Assembly: GCF_003947415.1 (NCBI RefSeq)
Contig: NZ_QHKL01000006.1
Coordinates: 682,001 to 746,000 of the forward strand
Direction of reading: 5' to 3'
From: Amycolatopsis sp. WAC 01376
GTDB taxonomy: Bacteria; Actinomycetota; Actinomycetes; Mycobacteriales; Pseudonocardiaceae
DNA: 64,000 bases
Shown here: positions 34,452-42,819 of the stretch, piece after piece
Numbering within the stretch: position 1 is the first letter of the stretch
Layout: every line of letters starts with the position of its first letter
The notes under the pieces: generated by a model
The model's input: the letters and a program-made list of their open reading frames with translations, nothing else
Told to the model about the DNA's origin: nothing
Databases searched by the model: none
Made by a program: the position numbers and the translations under genes

Positions 34452-35251
34452 GAGGTCACCGGCCAGGCGATCTCGGTGCGGTAGGACTCGGGTGCGACCG
34501 ACGGCCCGGGCGCCACGAGGTACAGCTCCTCGGCGGCCCCGGCCGGGACGAGGTCGCGTTCGGCGATCCAGCGGCCGAGTGATCGGTACGCGGTCTCTAC
34601 GTCGTCGTAATCACCCTCGTGGATCGTCGCGACGAGCAGACCACCGGGAAGCTCGCCCGCGCCGATCTCGCCGTCATCCCGCACCGGCCCGTCCACCGGG
34701 ACGAACAGTTCGACGGTCAACTCGTCGGGATCATCGGTGAGGTAGCGGGTCCCTGGCGGGCCGGACGGCGCGATCCCTTGCGCGGCGAGCGCCGCGAACA
34801 GCCGCCCGTACGCGGGGCCGATCAGTTCGGCCAGGCCGCTCAGCGGCGTCCGGATCGACAGGCGGGCGATCGGCTGCGGCGTGCGCACGCGTTCGTAGAC
34901 ATGCAGCCACCGTGCCGGTTCGGCGAGGACGGAGTCGAGTCTGCCGCTGATCGCCGCGAGTTCCGCGGCCCGCGCCGCCACCCGGTCGTGATGCCGTTTG
35001 ATCGCGGCCTTCACCTCGTCCGGCGTACCCGCGTCGAGGATCTCGGCGATCCCGGCCAGCGGAACCTCCAGCTCCCGCAGCCGCCGGATCAGGCCCGCGC
35101 GGGCGAACTGGTCGAGCGAATACCGGCGGTATCCGGTGCCAGGGTCGATCTCCGCGGGCACCAGCAGCCCGATCCGGTCGTAGTTCCGCAGCGCGCGGAC
35201 CGACAGCCTCGTGGCGTGCGCGAACACGCCGATCGGCATCAAGGTCGTCAT
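34448..35251 (-). CDS. MerR family regulator with GyrI-like effector domain
   Basis: 267 residues. The N-terminal winged HTH is MerR type: MPIGVFAHATRLSVRALRNY then DRIGLLVPAEIDPGTGYRRY, followed by a coiled-coil dimerisation helix. The C-terminal ~150 residues form a GyrI/AraC effector-binding domain (TVELFVPVDG, LLVATIHEGDYDDVETAYRS), so a hydrophobic drug-like ligand is likely. It resembles BmrR/TipAL-type sensors. It drives itself and the BtrH-like gene from a 19-bp-spacer promoter. The start codon lies where transcription should begin. Confidence 0.9.
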   Translation of the reverse strand: MTTLMPIGVFAHATRLSVRALRNYDRIGLLVPAEIDPGTGYRRYSLDQFARAGLIRRLRELEVPLAGIAEILDAGTPDEVKAAIKRHHDRVAARAAELAAISGRLDSVLAEPARWLHVYERVRTPQPIARLSIRTPLSGLAELIGPAYGRLFAALAAQGIAPSGPPGTRYLTDDPDELTVELFVPVDGPVRDDGEIGAGELPGGLLVATIHEGDYDDVETAYRSLGRWIAERDLVPAGAAEELYLVAPGPSVAPESYRTEIAWPVTS

Positions 35252-35257
35252 GGGACC

Positions 35258-35288
35258 AGCCTGAACCCTCTCCCGGGGAGAGGGTCAA
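35258..35288 (-). promoter_or_regulatory. MerR-type promoter with dyad in a 19-bp spacer
   Basis: On the minus strand, -35 TTGACC (35288-35283) and -10 CAGGCT (35263-35258) are separated by 19 bp. Within and just overlapping them lies the perfect dyad ACCCTCTCC-CGG-GGAGAGGGT (35265-35285). The ATG is 6 bases after the -10 hexamer, predicting a leaderless transcript. This is the textbook geometry of a MerR-activated promoter. Confidence 0.8.
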
Positions 35289-35297
35289 GCCGGTACC

Positions 35298-38198
35298 TCA
35301 CCCCAGTGACAGCCGATCGAGATCCGGGGCGGACGCGTGGTCGTTGTGCAGCTTGATCGTGTTCGCCCCCGCTCGCAGCTCGACCGGCACCGACGTCGTG
35401 AGCCGGGTGTTGTTGCCCGCGCCGTCGACCTTCACTTCGATCGGCGTACCGCCGTTGACCGTGACGAAGTACGAGCGCGGCCCGTTGACGGTGAAGTCGA
35501 TGTACAGGGTGTAGCGCCTGGTCTCGGGTACGTTGACGTCGTCGAACCGCACGGACGAGTCCGGATCGCCGCCGATGTTGCGGACCTTCTGCCCGCCCGA
35601 GCACACCCCGCAGTTCGTGACGCCCGCGTCACCGACGTCGTTCGCCGAATCTTCGGCCTCCCGCATGAAGACCCGATCCGCGGGTCGTGGGCTCACCCGC
35701 ACCGGCTTGCTCACCGTTTTCGCCCGTCCGAGCAGGTCGAACGACGCGGTGACCGGGATGTCGGCCGCGGTGACGCCTTCGGGGGAGACCAAGGTCCAGG
35801 AGGCTTCGAGCTCGTCTCCGACCCGCATGGACGCCGCCGCGGCCGGAGCGCCTTGAAGGGTCCAGCCCGCCGGAACGACCGGCGCCATGGTGACCTTCCC
35901 GATCGTGTCGTCGGCGTCCAGCCGCAATTTCGCGGTCACGCGCAGGGACTGCCGTCCCGGTGAAAGCCATTGGACACCACCGGGTTCGACGGTCATGGTC
36001 GTCTTCGGCGTGTAGGACGGCGGAGGCAGGGGAGCGACCGCGATCCGGTCGAGGCCCGGCCCTGCGGGGGCGTTGCTGAACACCTTGACGGTGTTGGCGC
36101 CGGCCTTTAGTGCGACGGGGATCGCCGCCGAGGTCACGACTCCCGGTGTGCCGGCGTCGATCGCGGTCTCGATGGGAGCCCCGCCGTTGACGCTCACCGC
36201 CGCCGAAGTGGCGGGACCGCCTGTGGTGTCGAGCTGGAGCCGGTAGTCGCCGTCTTCCGCGACCGTCACGCCTGGGTAGGTGACCGAGTTGCGTACGCCG
36301 CCACCGAGTCCGGTGACCTGGAACGATCCGGAGCAGGACGAACACCGGCCGAGGCGGGCGCGGCCGGTGTGGTCGTTGCGGAAGGACTCGGCCTCCAGCG
36401 GAACCTGCGCGCCCAAGATCGAATTCGGGTAGCCGTAGGCCACCTTGATCTCGTCGATCGCCAATTGCCGGTAGAAGGGTTTCGCCTGCGGCCCGGACCA
36501 GGTGTTCAGCACCTCGAGTTTGATGAACCGGGTCTGCCGTTCGCCGAAGTCGATGAACTGCACACCGCGGGTGCTCGGCATCGCGCCGGTGCGGACCGGC
36601 TTGCCCCAGTTCAGCCCGTCGTCGCTGACGTAGACGCGATAGTCCTTGATCCGCGACGAATCCTCCGGCCTGCCGAACGATTCGCGTGCGTGCGTCGGCG
36701 ACATCTCGCGCTGATTCACCGCGAGGTAGGTCGCCGACCGCCGCTTGCCGAGGTCCAAGGTCAGCGAGACCGGCTGCTCGCCGTCGGCGTCCCAGTAGTT
36801 CTCGAAGTTCCCGTCGACGAGATTCGACGCCGGATGTCCGGCGCGTGAAGACGAAGCGGTCGCCTTGATCGTGCCGGAGTCGTGAAAGTACCGCTGCCCG
36901 GCCGTCTCCACCTTGAACACCGTGTCGTAGGTGTCCCAGTCCTTGATGTCCACAATGGTCAGATAGCCGCCGGATTGACTGAAGCGCAGAGATTTTCCGG
37001 TGCGTACGTCGGACACTCCGGTCACCTTGTAGCCGTTGTCGCGCAAGCGGAGCAGGTCGGTGCTCGGCCGGGTGACCACGTGGAGGTACTGCGTGCGGGC
37101 GCCGGGCTCGACGGTGATGACGCCGTGCGCGCCGTCGTTCCAGACCCCGGGCTGCATACCGCCGTACATGTACCCGCCGCCCTCTTTGCCTTGCAGGGAC
37201 GACTTGATCGGCGGCACCCAGCTCGCCATGAAGTTGTTGTACGCCTCCTGCCGCGGCGGGAACTTCCCGTTCACCATCGGGGTCTCGGCCATCAAGGACT
37301 TCATCGACGAACCCGCGTTGGCGATGTAGCGCCCGGTGGACAGCCGGAAGTCGACGGCCTGATCGGTGCCGTCGTACCACCAGGCACCGTTGGTCGGCAG
37401 TTTGTAGTCGGCTTCGGTCAGCCGTGGCATCGGGGTGAACGCCGCCTGCGGGTAGTCGTACGGCGGGGTGATGCCGGTCTTCTGCTCGTTGCTGACCGTG
37501 TCCATGATCGGGGTGTCCTCGTTGTTGTTGCTCAGTAACCAGGACGGCCGCTTCTGCCGGATCTGTTCGTAGAGCTTGTTCTTCTCCCAGTAGTCGTTGT
37601 CGTTGTCGATCCAGAACCCGGAGAGGTCCGCGTAACGATCCATGACCTCGTGGAAGAGGTCGTAGCTGTATTCGCCGAAGCCTGGACGGGTGGTCAGGTC
37701 GACCTGCTTGCCCTTGTAGGCGGAGTACGCGGCGGAATCCAGCGACTCCACACCGGTTTCCTTGTGCCACTGGGGATCGTCGGTCATGTAGAGGATCGTC
37801 CGGACACCCTTGGCGTTGCCGGCCTTGACGAGTTCGCCGAGGAGGTCGCGCCGTGTGGCGCAGCTGCCGGGGATCGCCGACGGCCACGGCCGCGCGTAAC
37901 CCAGCCTGCTGTGGAAGGTGGCGAGCACGATGTAGGAGGCGCCGAGCTTGCGGGCCTCGTCCACCCAGTAGTCCGCGCTCCAGCCGCCGTCGGTGACGGC
38001 GCGTTCCCAAGCGGCGCAGTCGGTCTGGCGTGGCGCGGTGAACATGCCCCAGTGGAGGAAGAGTCCCGCGGTGGCCTCGCGCAGCCACTGCTGACGGGGA
38101 TGGTGCACCTCCGCGCTCGCCGCCGTCGTGGTGAGCAGGCCCGCCACCAGGGCGAGGACAACGGCGAGCCAGGCGGTGCGGTGCGCTCGAACTCTCAT
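35298..38198 (-). CDS. Secreted alpha-L-fucosidase-like (GH29-type) enzyme with multiple sugar-binding modules
   Basis: About 966 residues; start at MRVRAHRTAW or two codons earlier. A signal peptide ends near TTAASAE. Residues ~35-420 form a GH29-like barrel (GLFLHWGMFTAPRQTDCAAW, SGFWIDNDNDYW with the likely nucleophile Asp). Next are a small beta domain and a discoidin/F5-8C module (about 460-610). Then come two copies of a CBM35-like module, each with a CxxCSG motif (CSSCSGSF, CGVCSGGQK) and a D-L-D-R near its end. A NEW3-like domain lies between them. The two modules are an internal duplication. It probably trims fucose or related sugars from glycans. Confidence 0.82.
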   Translation of the reverse strand: MRVRAHRTAWLAVVLALVAGLLTTTAASAEVHHPRQQWLREATAGLFLHWGMFTAPRQTDCAAWERAVTDGGWSADYWVDEARKLGASYIVLATFHSRLGYARPWPSAIPGSCATRRDLLGELVKAGNAKGVRTILYMTDDPQWHKETGVESLDSAAYSAYKGKQVDLTTRPGFGEYSYDLFHEVMDRYADLSGFWIDNDNDYWEKNKLYEQIRQKRPSWLLSNNNEDTPIMDTVSNEQKTGITPPYDYPQAAFTPMPRLTEADYKLPTNGAWWYDGTDQAVDFRLSTGRYIANAGSSMKSLMAETPMVNGKFPPRQEAYNNFMASWVPPIKSSLQGKEGGGYMYGGMQPGVWNDGAHGVITVEPGARTQYLHVVTRPSTDLLRLRDNGYKVTGVSDVRTGKSLRFSQSGGYLTIVDIKDWDTYDTVFKVETAGQRYFHDSGTIKATASSSRAGHPASNLVDGNFENYWDADGEQPVSLTLDLGKRRSATYLAVNQREMSPTHARESFGRPEDSSRIKDYRVYVSDDGLNWGKPVRTGAMPSTRGVQFIDFGERQTRFIKLEVLNTWSGPQAKPFYRQLAIDEIKVAYGYPNSILGAQVPLEAESFRNDHTGRARLGRCSSCSGSFQVTGLGGGVRNSVTYPGVTVAEDGDYRLQLDTTGGPATSAAVSVNGGAPIETAIDAGTPGVVTSAAIPVALKAGANTVKVFSNAPAGPGLDRIAVAPLPPPSYTPKTTMTVEPGGVQWLSPGRQSLRVTAKLRLDADDTIGKVTMAPVVPAGWTLQGAPAAAASMRVGDELEASWTLVSPEGVTAADIPVTASFDLLGRAKTVSKPVRVSPRPADRVFMREAEDSANDVGDAGVTNCGVCSGGQKVRNIGGDPDSSVRFDDVNVPETRRYTLYIDFTVNGPRSYFVTVNGGTPIEVKVDGAGNNTRLTTSVPVELRAGANTIKLHNDHASAPDLDRLSLG

Positions 38199-38317
38199 GA
38201 CCATCCGCTCTCATCCAGGGCGTGGTAACCGAGAGATCCGATGATTGCGCCAGATATGCCAGTGGTCAAGCCCCGTTGAGTGGGACGCAGTCCAAGTCGT
38301 CGGAGGTATCGCGGGAC

Positions 38318-38350
38318 CAGGCCCTCTCGTCTGCAGTACGAGAGGGCCTG
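38318..38350 (-). terminator. Terminator after the HExxH protein gene
   Basis: Perfect 13-base arms (CAGGCCCTCTCGT / ACGAGAGGGCCTG) around a 7-base loop, 12 bp beyond the stop of the gene to its right. Confidence 0.78.
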
Positions 38351-38361
38351 CCGGTCGTGCT

Positions 38362-39048
38362 TCAGATGTTGAAGCCGGGGTGGGTCGCGAAGGCGTTGTC
38401 GATCACGAGATTCCCGCGCTGGCGGGCCCGTTCACGCAGTGCCGTCGTCGTGCGGGCGCCCTGGGCGTAGAACCACCACAGGTAGAGCGCGCCGTACATC
38501 CAAGCGCCCTCGTAACCCCAGGTGGAGTCGGCGCCGCTCTTGCCGGCGCCGAACACCGAACCCGCCGGGAAGTTCGCGTTGTGCGGCTTCCCGCCCTGGT
38601 GCCGAGATTCGTGGATCAGCGTCTCGGCCCGGCCGGGAACGTCCTTGGAGTACCAGAAACCCAGGTACACCTCGATCCGGTCGTCGACGAACGCCCCGCT
38701 GAACGAGCGCGCGATGGCACTGCCGTCGCCGCACAGCGAACGGAGGTCGTCGCAGTTGTCGCGGACGTAGCGGCGCGCCCAGTTCAGCATCGCCCCGGAA
38801 TAGGCGTCGTTCGCGTAGTCCTGTGCCGAATAGGTCAGCAGGTAGCACGCGTTGAACGTCCGGGCGAGCGGCTTGTCGGTGTTGCACGCGTCTTCCCAGC
38901 CGAAGCCGTCGTCCCAGTAGTCCTTGTTGCCGGCGAAGCCGTAGGTGTTCCAGAAATAGTCGATGTAGGTCTGATTGCAGATCGAGGCGCCGTAGAAATT
39001 GTCCCCGGTCACGTTCTTGTCCGGCACGGTGTAACTGCAAGTGGCCAT
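38362..39048 (-). CDS. Hypothetical protein with HESRH (HExxH) zinc-peptidase motif
   Basis: 228 residues without signal peptide or membrane helix. It is rich in aromatic residues and has at least six cysteines (TCSYTV, ASICNQ, DACNTD, NACYLL, DNCDDL, SLCGDG). ETLIHESRHQGGKPHNANFP gives an HExxH motif in a helix, the minimal zinc-binding and catalytic unit of zincins; the third ligand is not assigned. It follows a HEAT-repeat gene by 37 bp, so the two are probably one operon. It could be an exported toxin or eCIS-type cargo, or a cell-wall-acting peptidase. I do not recognise a family. Confidence 0.65.
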   Translation of the reverse strand: MATCSYTVPDKNVTGDNFYGASICNQTYIDYFWNTYGFAGNKDYWDDGFGWEDACNTDKPLARTFNACYLLTYSAQDYANDAYSGAMLNWARRYVRDNCDDLRSLCGDGSAIARSFSGAFVDDRIEVYLGFWYSKDVPGRAETLIHESRHQGGKPHNANFPAGSVFGAGKSGADSTWGYEGAWMYGALYLWWFYAQGARTTTALRERARQRGNLVIDNAFATHPGFNI

Positions 39049-39085
39049 CGGAGATCACCTGTCCGTAGAAGGAATTCGTTCTGAT

Positions 39086-39811
39086 TCAGGAGCGCGGGGG
39101 CTCCGGCGGTGGCACGTCGTCGGTCCGCGAGTCCTTCACGTACCGTCCGCCGACGGCCTGCGGGACACCGCGGACGTCGACCCGCCGGATGTTCAGCAAC
39201 CGCTCGTCCTCGGTGCCGCTGAGCGCCTCGCGCACCCGGGCGGTGAGGTCGGTGTCACCGGTCTCGGCGATGGCCTGGACCGCCGCGCGCCGTACCGTGA
39301 ACACTTCGTGCCGGACCTGCCGCAGCAGCAGCTCCTTGGCCGCGTCGTCGCCGGCGGATGCCAGCCGTGCCAACGCTTCCACGGCGGTGGTGCGGATGAT
39401 CACCTCTTCGCCGACGGTGCTGATCCCGTGTGCCGGGTCGTCGGAACGCTCCGGCGGGATCGGCTGCCGCAGCACGTTTTCGAGCGCCGGCACGGCGGCC
39501 GTGTGCCGCAGGTCGGTGAGCAACTGGACCAGGCCCCAGCGCTCCAGGTACTGCTCCTCCGACAGGGCGTCGTACTGCGCGCCGAGCGCGGGGACGACGT
39601 CGTCCGCCCGCTCGCGAAGCCTGTCGAGGCTGCGCTGGTAATTGCGTTCGGCGTCCTCGCCGGACGCGGCCATGGTTTCGGCGGCCTGGGTGACCAGTTC
39701 GCCGATTTCGCTGTTCGAGAAGCTTCCCAGGCCCGAACTGCCCGGGCCCGCTTCGAGATTGTCGCCACCCGAACCCAAAGACGGGGTATCGGGATTGCGT
39801 GGGGTCGGCAT
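39086..39811 (-). CDS. HEAT-repeat-like helical protein
   Basis: 241 residues. A Gly/Ser-rich N-terminal tail is followed by helical repeats of HEAT character: WGLVQLLTDLRHTAAVPALE, IRTTAVEALARLASAGDDAA and FTVRRAAVQAIAETGDTDLT. It ends in a proline-rich tail. Such proteins are scaffolds. Its operon partner is the HESRH protein, so one possibility is that it is a chaperone or adaptor for that protein. Confidence 0.7.
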   Translation of the reverse strand: MPTPRNPDTPSLGSGGDNLEAGPGSSGLGSFSNSEIGELVTQAAETMAASGEDAERNYQRSLDRLRERADDVVPALGAQYDALSEEQYLERWGLVQLLTDLRHTAAVPALENVLRQPIPPERSDDPAHGISTVGEEVIIRTTAVEALARLASAGDDAAKELLLRQVRHEVFTVRRAAVQAIAETGDTDLTARVREALSGTEDERLLNIRRVDVRGVPQAVGGRYVKDSRTDDVPPPEPPRS

Positions 39812-39992
39812 GAGGTTCTCCTTCGCAGCGGCGTTGATGCTGACGGAAGGAAGGAACGCGATACCGGACGCCAGATACCTGTTTTTCCGAAAAATCGCCC
39901 GTCCGGGTTTTTCACCGCGGGAATCCGAAAAGGACTTTGATCACCGGAAAGCACGCGACCGGCGAAAAGCATTCACGGATTCCCGCCCGTGA

Positions 39993-40478
39993 TCAATGGC
40001 GGACGTCGATGACGACCCGGTTCGGCGACGTCAAGGTGAACACCGTGACCGGTGTCCTCGACCGGACGCCGAGACCGATCGACAAGGTGCCTTCGTAGTC
40101 GCCGGTGACCGCGACCGCCATGACGTTGCGCAGGGCACGGGTCCGGAACTTCTGCGGCCCGGGATAGGTCGGATTACCGGCGTCGTCGTGCGCGGCCGCC
40201 GGAGTCGCGGTGACCGCGATGAAGTATTCCCCGGTCAGCCAGACGATTTCGCCCGATCCGTCGGCGATCAACTCGTCGACGAGGTCGTACCGGACGGCGG
40301 GAGCCTGCCCCGCGGTCAGGTCGAGCACGATCCGGTCGAACCCGGGGTTCTGGCCGGTGCGGATGTTCGTCATCGTGGGGATCTGTTGTGCCGCCGCGGA
40401 AACCGGTGCGACCGCGGCGAGGGCGCCGGTCAACATCAGTGCGGTGGCGACGAGTGCGCGTCGTAGGGTGATGGTCAT
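39993..40478 (-). CDS. Exported AMIN-like domain protein
   Basis: 161 residues with a clear signal peptide (TLRRALVATALMLTGALAAV then SAAAQ). The mature part matches the AMIN-like domain: TNIRTGQNPGFDRIVLDLTA, ETGEYFIAV-type central strands and SPNRVVIDVRH at the end. AMIN-like domains occur alone in secreted actinobacterial proteins and may bind cell wall or polysaccharide. The start is preceded by AGGAGG. No function is known. Confidence 0.82.
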   Translation of the reverse strand: MTITLRRALVATALMLTGALAAVAPVSAAAQQIPTMTNIRTGQNPGFDRIVLDLTAGQAPAVRYDLVDELIADGSGEIVWLTGEYFIAVTATPAAAHDDAGNPTYPGPQKFRTRALRNVMAVAVTGDYEGTLSIGLGVRSRTPVTVFTLTSPNRVVIDVRH

Positions 40479-40787
40479 GGCGATGACCTCCTGCCGGAGA
40501 GTTGATTCCTTGAAGACGTCCGGACGCGGAGGAGGTTGTATTCTTCGCGTTATCGTTACTGATCGCCGAATTCGCGTCGAACGATCTCGAAGTCTGCAGA
40601 AGTACGGTTTCTGATTGCCGTGCGGGGTAAGATTCGCGCAGTGGAGATCGAATGAATGCTGCAGGTCGGCGACGGATTCCGCTCAGGAGGTGCACGGAGA
40701 CCGCGGTTACCGTGCCGAGGACGTCTCGTCAGCCTCTCCTGATCTCTTCTGGAGGTGTCTTCGGTCATTGCCGAACCCGTCGCGAGT

Positions 40788-40803
40788 GGTGTACTAGTAC
40801 ACC
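40788..40803. promoter_or_regulatory. Perfect 16-bp palindrome, operator candidate
   Basis: GGTGTACTAGTACACC is fully self-complementary and lies 151 bp before the 392-residue gene, in a 476-bp gap (40479-40954) that otherwise has no convincing frame. GTAC-TAGTAC palindromes are typical of GntR-family sites. The regulator is not in the window. Confidence 0.45.
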
Positions 40804-40954
40804 TTAGGGCGCGACGACGGCGAAGCCCCTCGCTGGTTCTGATCTTTCACGGTCAGGAGGAGTTTCTTGTCGTCGAGGGCAGTCTCTCTGATCGCCGACA
40901 GTTGTCCTGTCGCGCCGCGAATTGTCGATCATCGCCGCGAAACGGGAGGGCGTC

Positions 40955-42133
40955 GTGTCAATCCAGGTGGTGAGGAAGCGTGTTTCCTGTTCTGCTGCCG
41001 CGGTCGAGGCCGCGCTGCGCTGGCTCGCGGTACGCAAGGACGGCAGGCCGCTCAGGTTCCTGCGCTACGCGATCGAAGACCCGGCAAGTGAACCGGCCGC
41101 CGTCCTCGGTGCGCTGGTCCGGCCGACAGAGTCGATGACCACGGCGACTCCGGAGGTCCGGGCGCTCGCGGCCTGGGGACTGATCCTCGATGAGATCAGC
41201 CGGATAGGGTCGATCAGGGGATCGGCAGGGTGTGACATTCTGAACGCCGCGTTCCGGCTCGGCGGGGTGGAGTGGGAGTCGACCCTCGACGAGCGTTTCG
41301 GACAGTTGAGGAACCTTCCTGGCGCGTTCGAAATTTCGCCACCGAGTACGACGACGCCAATGCACCTAGCCTGGCGGCGCGCAGTGATTGTCGATCTTGC
41401 TCCTTGCCTGGCAAGGAATTTAGAGGCGCTCGTGCGGGATGGCGAAGCCTGGCGATTTTATGTGGAAATCGCCAGGGCTTCGTTCCCAGAGCCGCGGGCG
41501 TCCGGCCGCCGGGCGCCCGCGGGCGGCCTGCAGGCCGTTTTTCTGGAACGCCAGCTGGTGGCCGTGGAGATGCGGCGCAAAACCGTGTATCGCCGACTGA
41601 CGGTGAGGAACGTCGTCGCCTGTGAGGACGGCGTCGACGGTTATGTGGCGAGAGCTCTGACAGGGTGGGCCGGCGGTCTGGCGTCCCTCCCTGTCAAAGG
41701 GATCTTCGGTTGCCGTGTCGAGACTTGGCCGGGTGCGCAACCAGGGGATCCGATGGTCGTGGACCTGCGTTTCCCGAAACCGCTGCGCAAAGGCGAGCGT
41801 CACGAGTTCATTTCCCTCGCCTGCGATGACGACCTCGACGAGGAGCGGTGCTGGGTCAATGTTGATGTCGACCATCACGGAATCGCGACGCGCGAGATGG
41901 ACGGCGAAGGCAAGGTGACCGGAGGGCTAAGCGTCAGCATCACCTTCGACGACTGCGTCCCTGAGGCGTGCTGGTGGTACGCGGAACAGACCGAGTACGA
42001 GCGCATGGTCCGGCCGCCCGCCGGTGATCGGCGTCTGCTCGAGATCCGGCGAGGCGTCGTTGAGCACACGTTTCTCGAGCCCTGTCATCCGCGGGAGGAG
42101 TACGGGATTGCTTTTCGGTGGCCGCGACCCTGA
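40955..42133 (+). CDS. Uncharacterised 392-residue protein
   Basis: GTG start (VSIQVVRKRV) with GGGAGG at ideal distance. No signal peptide or membrane segment. The N-terminal ~150 residues are mainly helical (AAAVEAALRWLAVRKDGRPL, RALAAWGLILDEISRIG). The C-terminal ~200 residues look like an all-beta domain, with TVYRRLTVRNVVACEDGVDG, VVDLRFPKPLRKGERHEF and PEACWWYAEQTEYERM, ending YGIAFRWP. That C-terminal pattern recurs in actinobacterial proteins of unknown role as I remember them, often behind DNA-binding domains. It converges on an 18-residue micropeptide gene, with a shared hairpin between them. Function unknown. Confidence 0.7.
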   Translation: MSIQVVRKRVSCSAAAVEAALRWLAVRKDGRPLRFLRYAIEDPASEPAAVLGALVRPTESMTTATPEVRALAAWGLILDEISRIGSIRGSAGCDILNAAFRLGGVEWESTLDERFGQLRNLPGAFEISPPSTTTPMHLAWRRAVIVDLAPCLARNLEALVRDGEAWRFYVEIARASFPEPRASGRRAPAGGLQAVFLERQLVAVEMRRKTVYRRLTVRNVVACEDGVDGYVARALTGWAGGLASLPVKGIFGCRVETWPGAQPGDPMVVDLRFPKPLRKGERHEFISLACDDDLDEERCWVNVDVDHHGIATREMDGEGKVTGGLSVSITFDDCVPEACWWYAEQTEYERMVRPPAGDRRLLEIRRGVVEHTFLEPCHPREEYGIAFRWPRP

Positions 42134-42135
42134 GT

Positions 42136-42173
42136 GAAGCGAAGCCACGTCCGAGCTCGACGTGGCTCGCTTC
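42136..42173. terminator. Bidirectional hairpin between the 392-residue and micropeptide genes
   Basis: Arms 42136-42151 and 42159-42173 pair along 15 bp with one bulged A. The loop contains GAGCTC. It begins 2 bp after one stop codon and ends 12 bp before the other, so it can end both transcripts. Confidence 0.75.
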
Positions 42174-42185
42174 GGTCGCCTGGGG

Positions 42186-42242
42186 CTAGTTGCCGGTGTT
42201 GCCGCCGCCGCTGCCCTTGCCGTCGTCGCCGTGAATCGCCAT
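42186..42242 (-). CDS. Micropeptide, 18 residues, with perfect Shine-Dalgarno
   Basis: The frame encodes MAIHGDDGKGSGGGNTGN. Upstream is TAAGGAGGT, a 9-of-9 complement to the 16S rRNA tail, five bases before the ATG; such a perfect site is rare in this window. The peptide is hydrophilic and Gly-rich, with no leader hydrophobicity or Cys/Ser/Thr-rich core, so it is not an obvious lantibiotic. It could be a signalling peptide, a modified-peptide precursor, or a regulatory uORF without a surviving downstream gene. The next gene on this strand is far off, so it stands alone. Confidence 0.55.
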   Translation of the reverse strand: MAIHGDDGKGSGGGNTGN

Positions 42243-42419
42243 CGAGAACCTCCTTAGGATCGCCGATCGGGGCCCGGCGAAGCTACATGCGCACAGGGTG
42301 ATGGTTGGTGACGGGTTGTGTGTGGCATACGGTGTCGCTCGCGCTAACTTGACAGCGACTTTCCGCGAGAGACCTGCCGATCATGGGAGGTGGGTAGGTT
42401 CTCGCGAGGCTGGCCTGTG

Positions 42420-42819
42420 AACTCAAGGCTCTCGGTGAGTTGCCTGAGACCGGGGAGGTTTGCTGGATATGCGCTCCTGGTTTCACGACGTGAGGGGCCG
42501 GATGTCGTCTGACATGACATGTCGGAGATCGGCGACTGTCCTCCGTGCCACGTGTTTCGAGGTGGTGCGAAGTGGCCATGGCGACCCAACGCGGCACCGA
42601 TCCGGCGGGACCCGCCTGCACGTCGGCACCGCGCCAATTCGTGATCGCCCACGCGTAGTCAGGTCCGGCGAATTCGTTTCTTGTGACCAGTTCGTCGATC
42701 AGATCAGTGAACCGCTCGGCGGGAACGTCGTCCTTTTCTGCTTTACGGTGCAGTATGACCGTGTTTCGCGGCACCCTGTAGCAGGGATACGGGAAAGGAG
42801 TTCTAGTGTTGCCCCGCAC
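42420..42819 (-). pseudogene. Probable relic of a coding sequence
   Basis: The frame beginning near 42819 has believable coding character for about 85 codons (for example AEKDDVPAERFTDLIDELVT and FAGPDYAWAITNWRGADVQA). It then degenerates into low-complexity His/Pro/Ser residues. No ribosome binding site is obvious. The family is not recognised. It is best viewed as a decayed gene in the low-GC stretch. Confidence 0.3.

Noticed and set aside
33456..35251. Start of an aminoglycoside-type biosynthetic cluster suggested by BtrH
   Set aside because: No carrier protein, ligase, aminotransferase or glycosyltransferase nearby; BtrH-like domains occur widely outside clusters.
40615..40797. Short plus-strand frame upstream of the 392-residue gene
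   Set aside because: Poor codon bias, no ribosome site and no recognisable protein.
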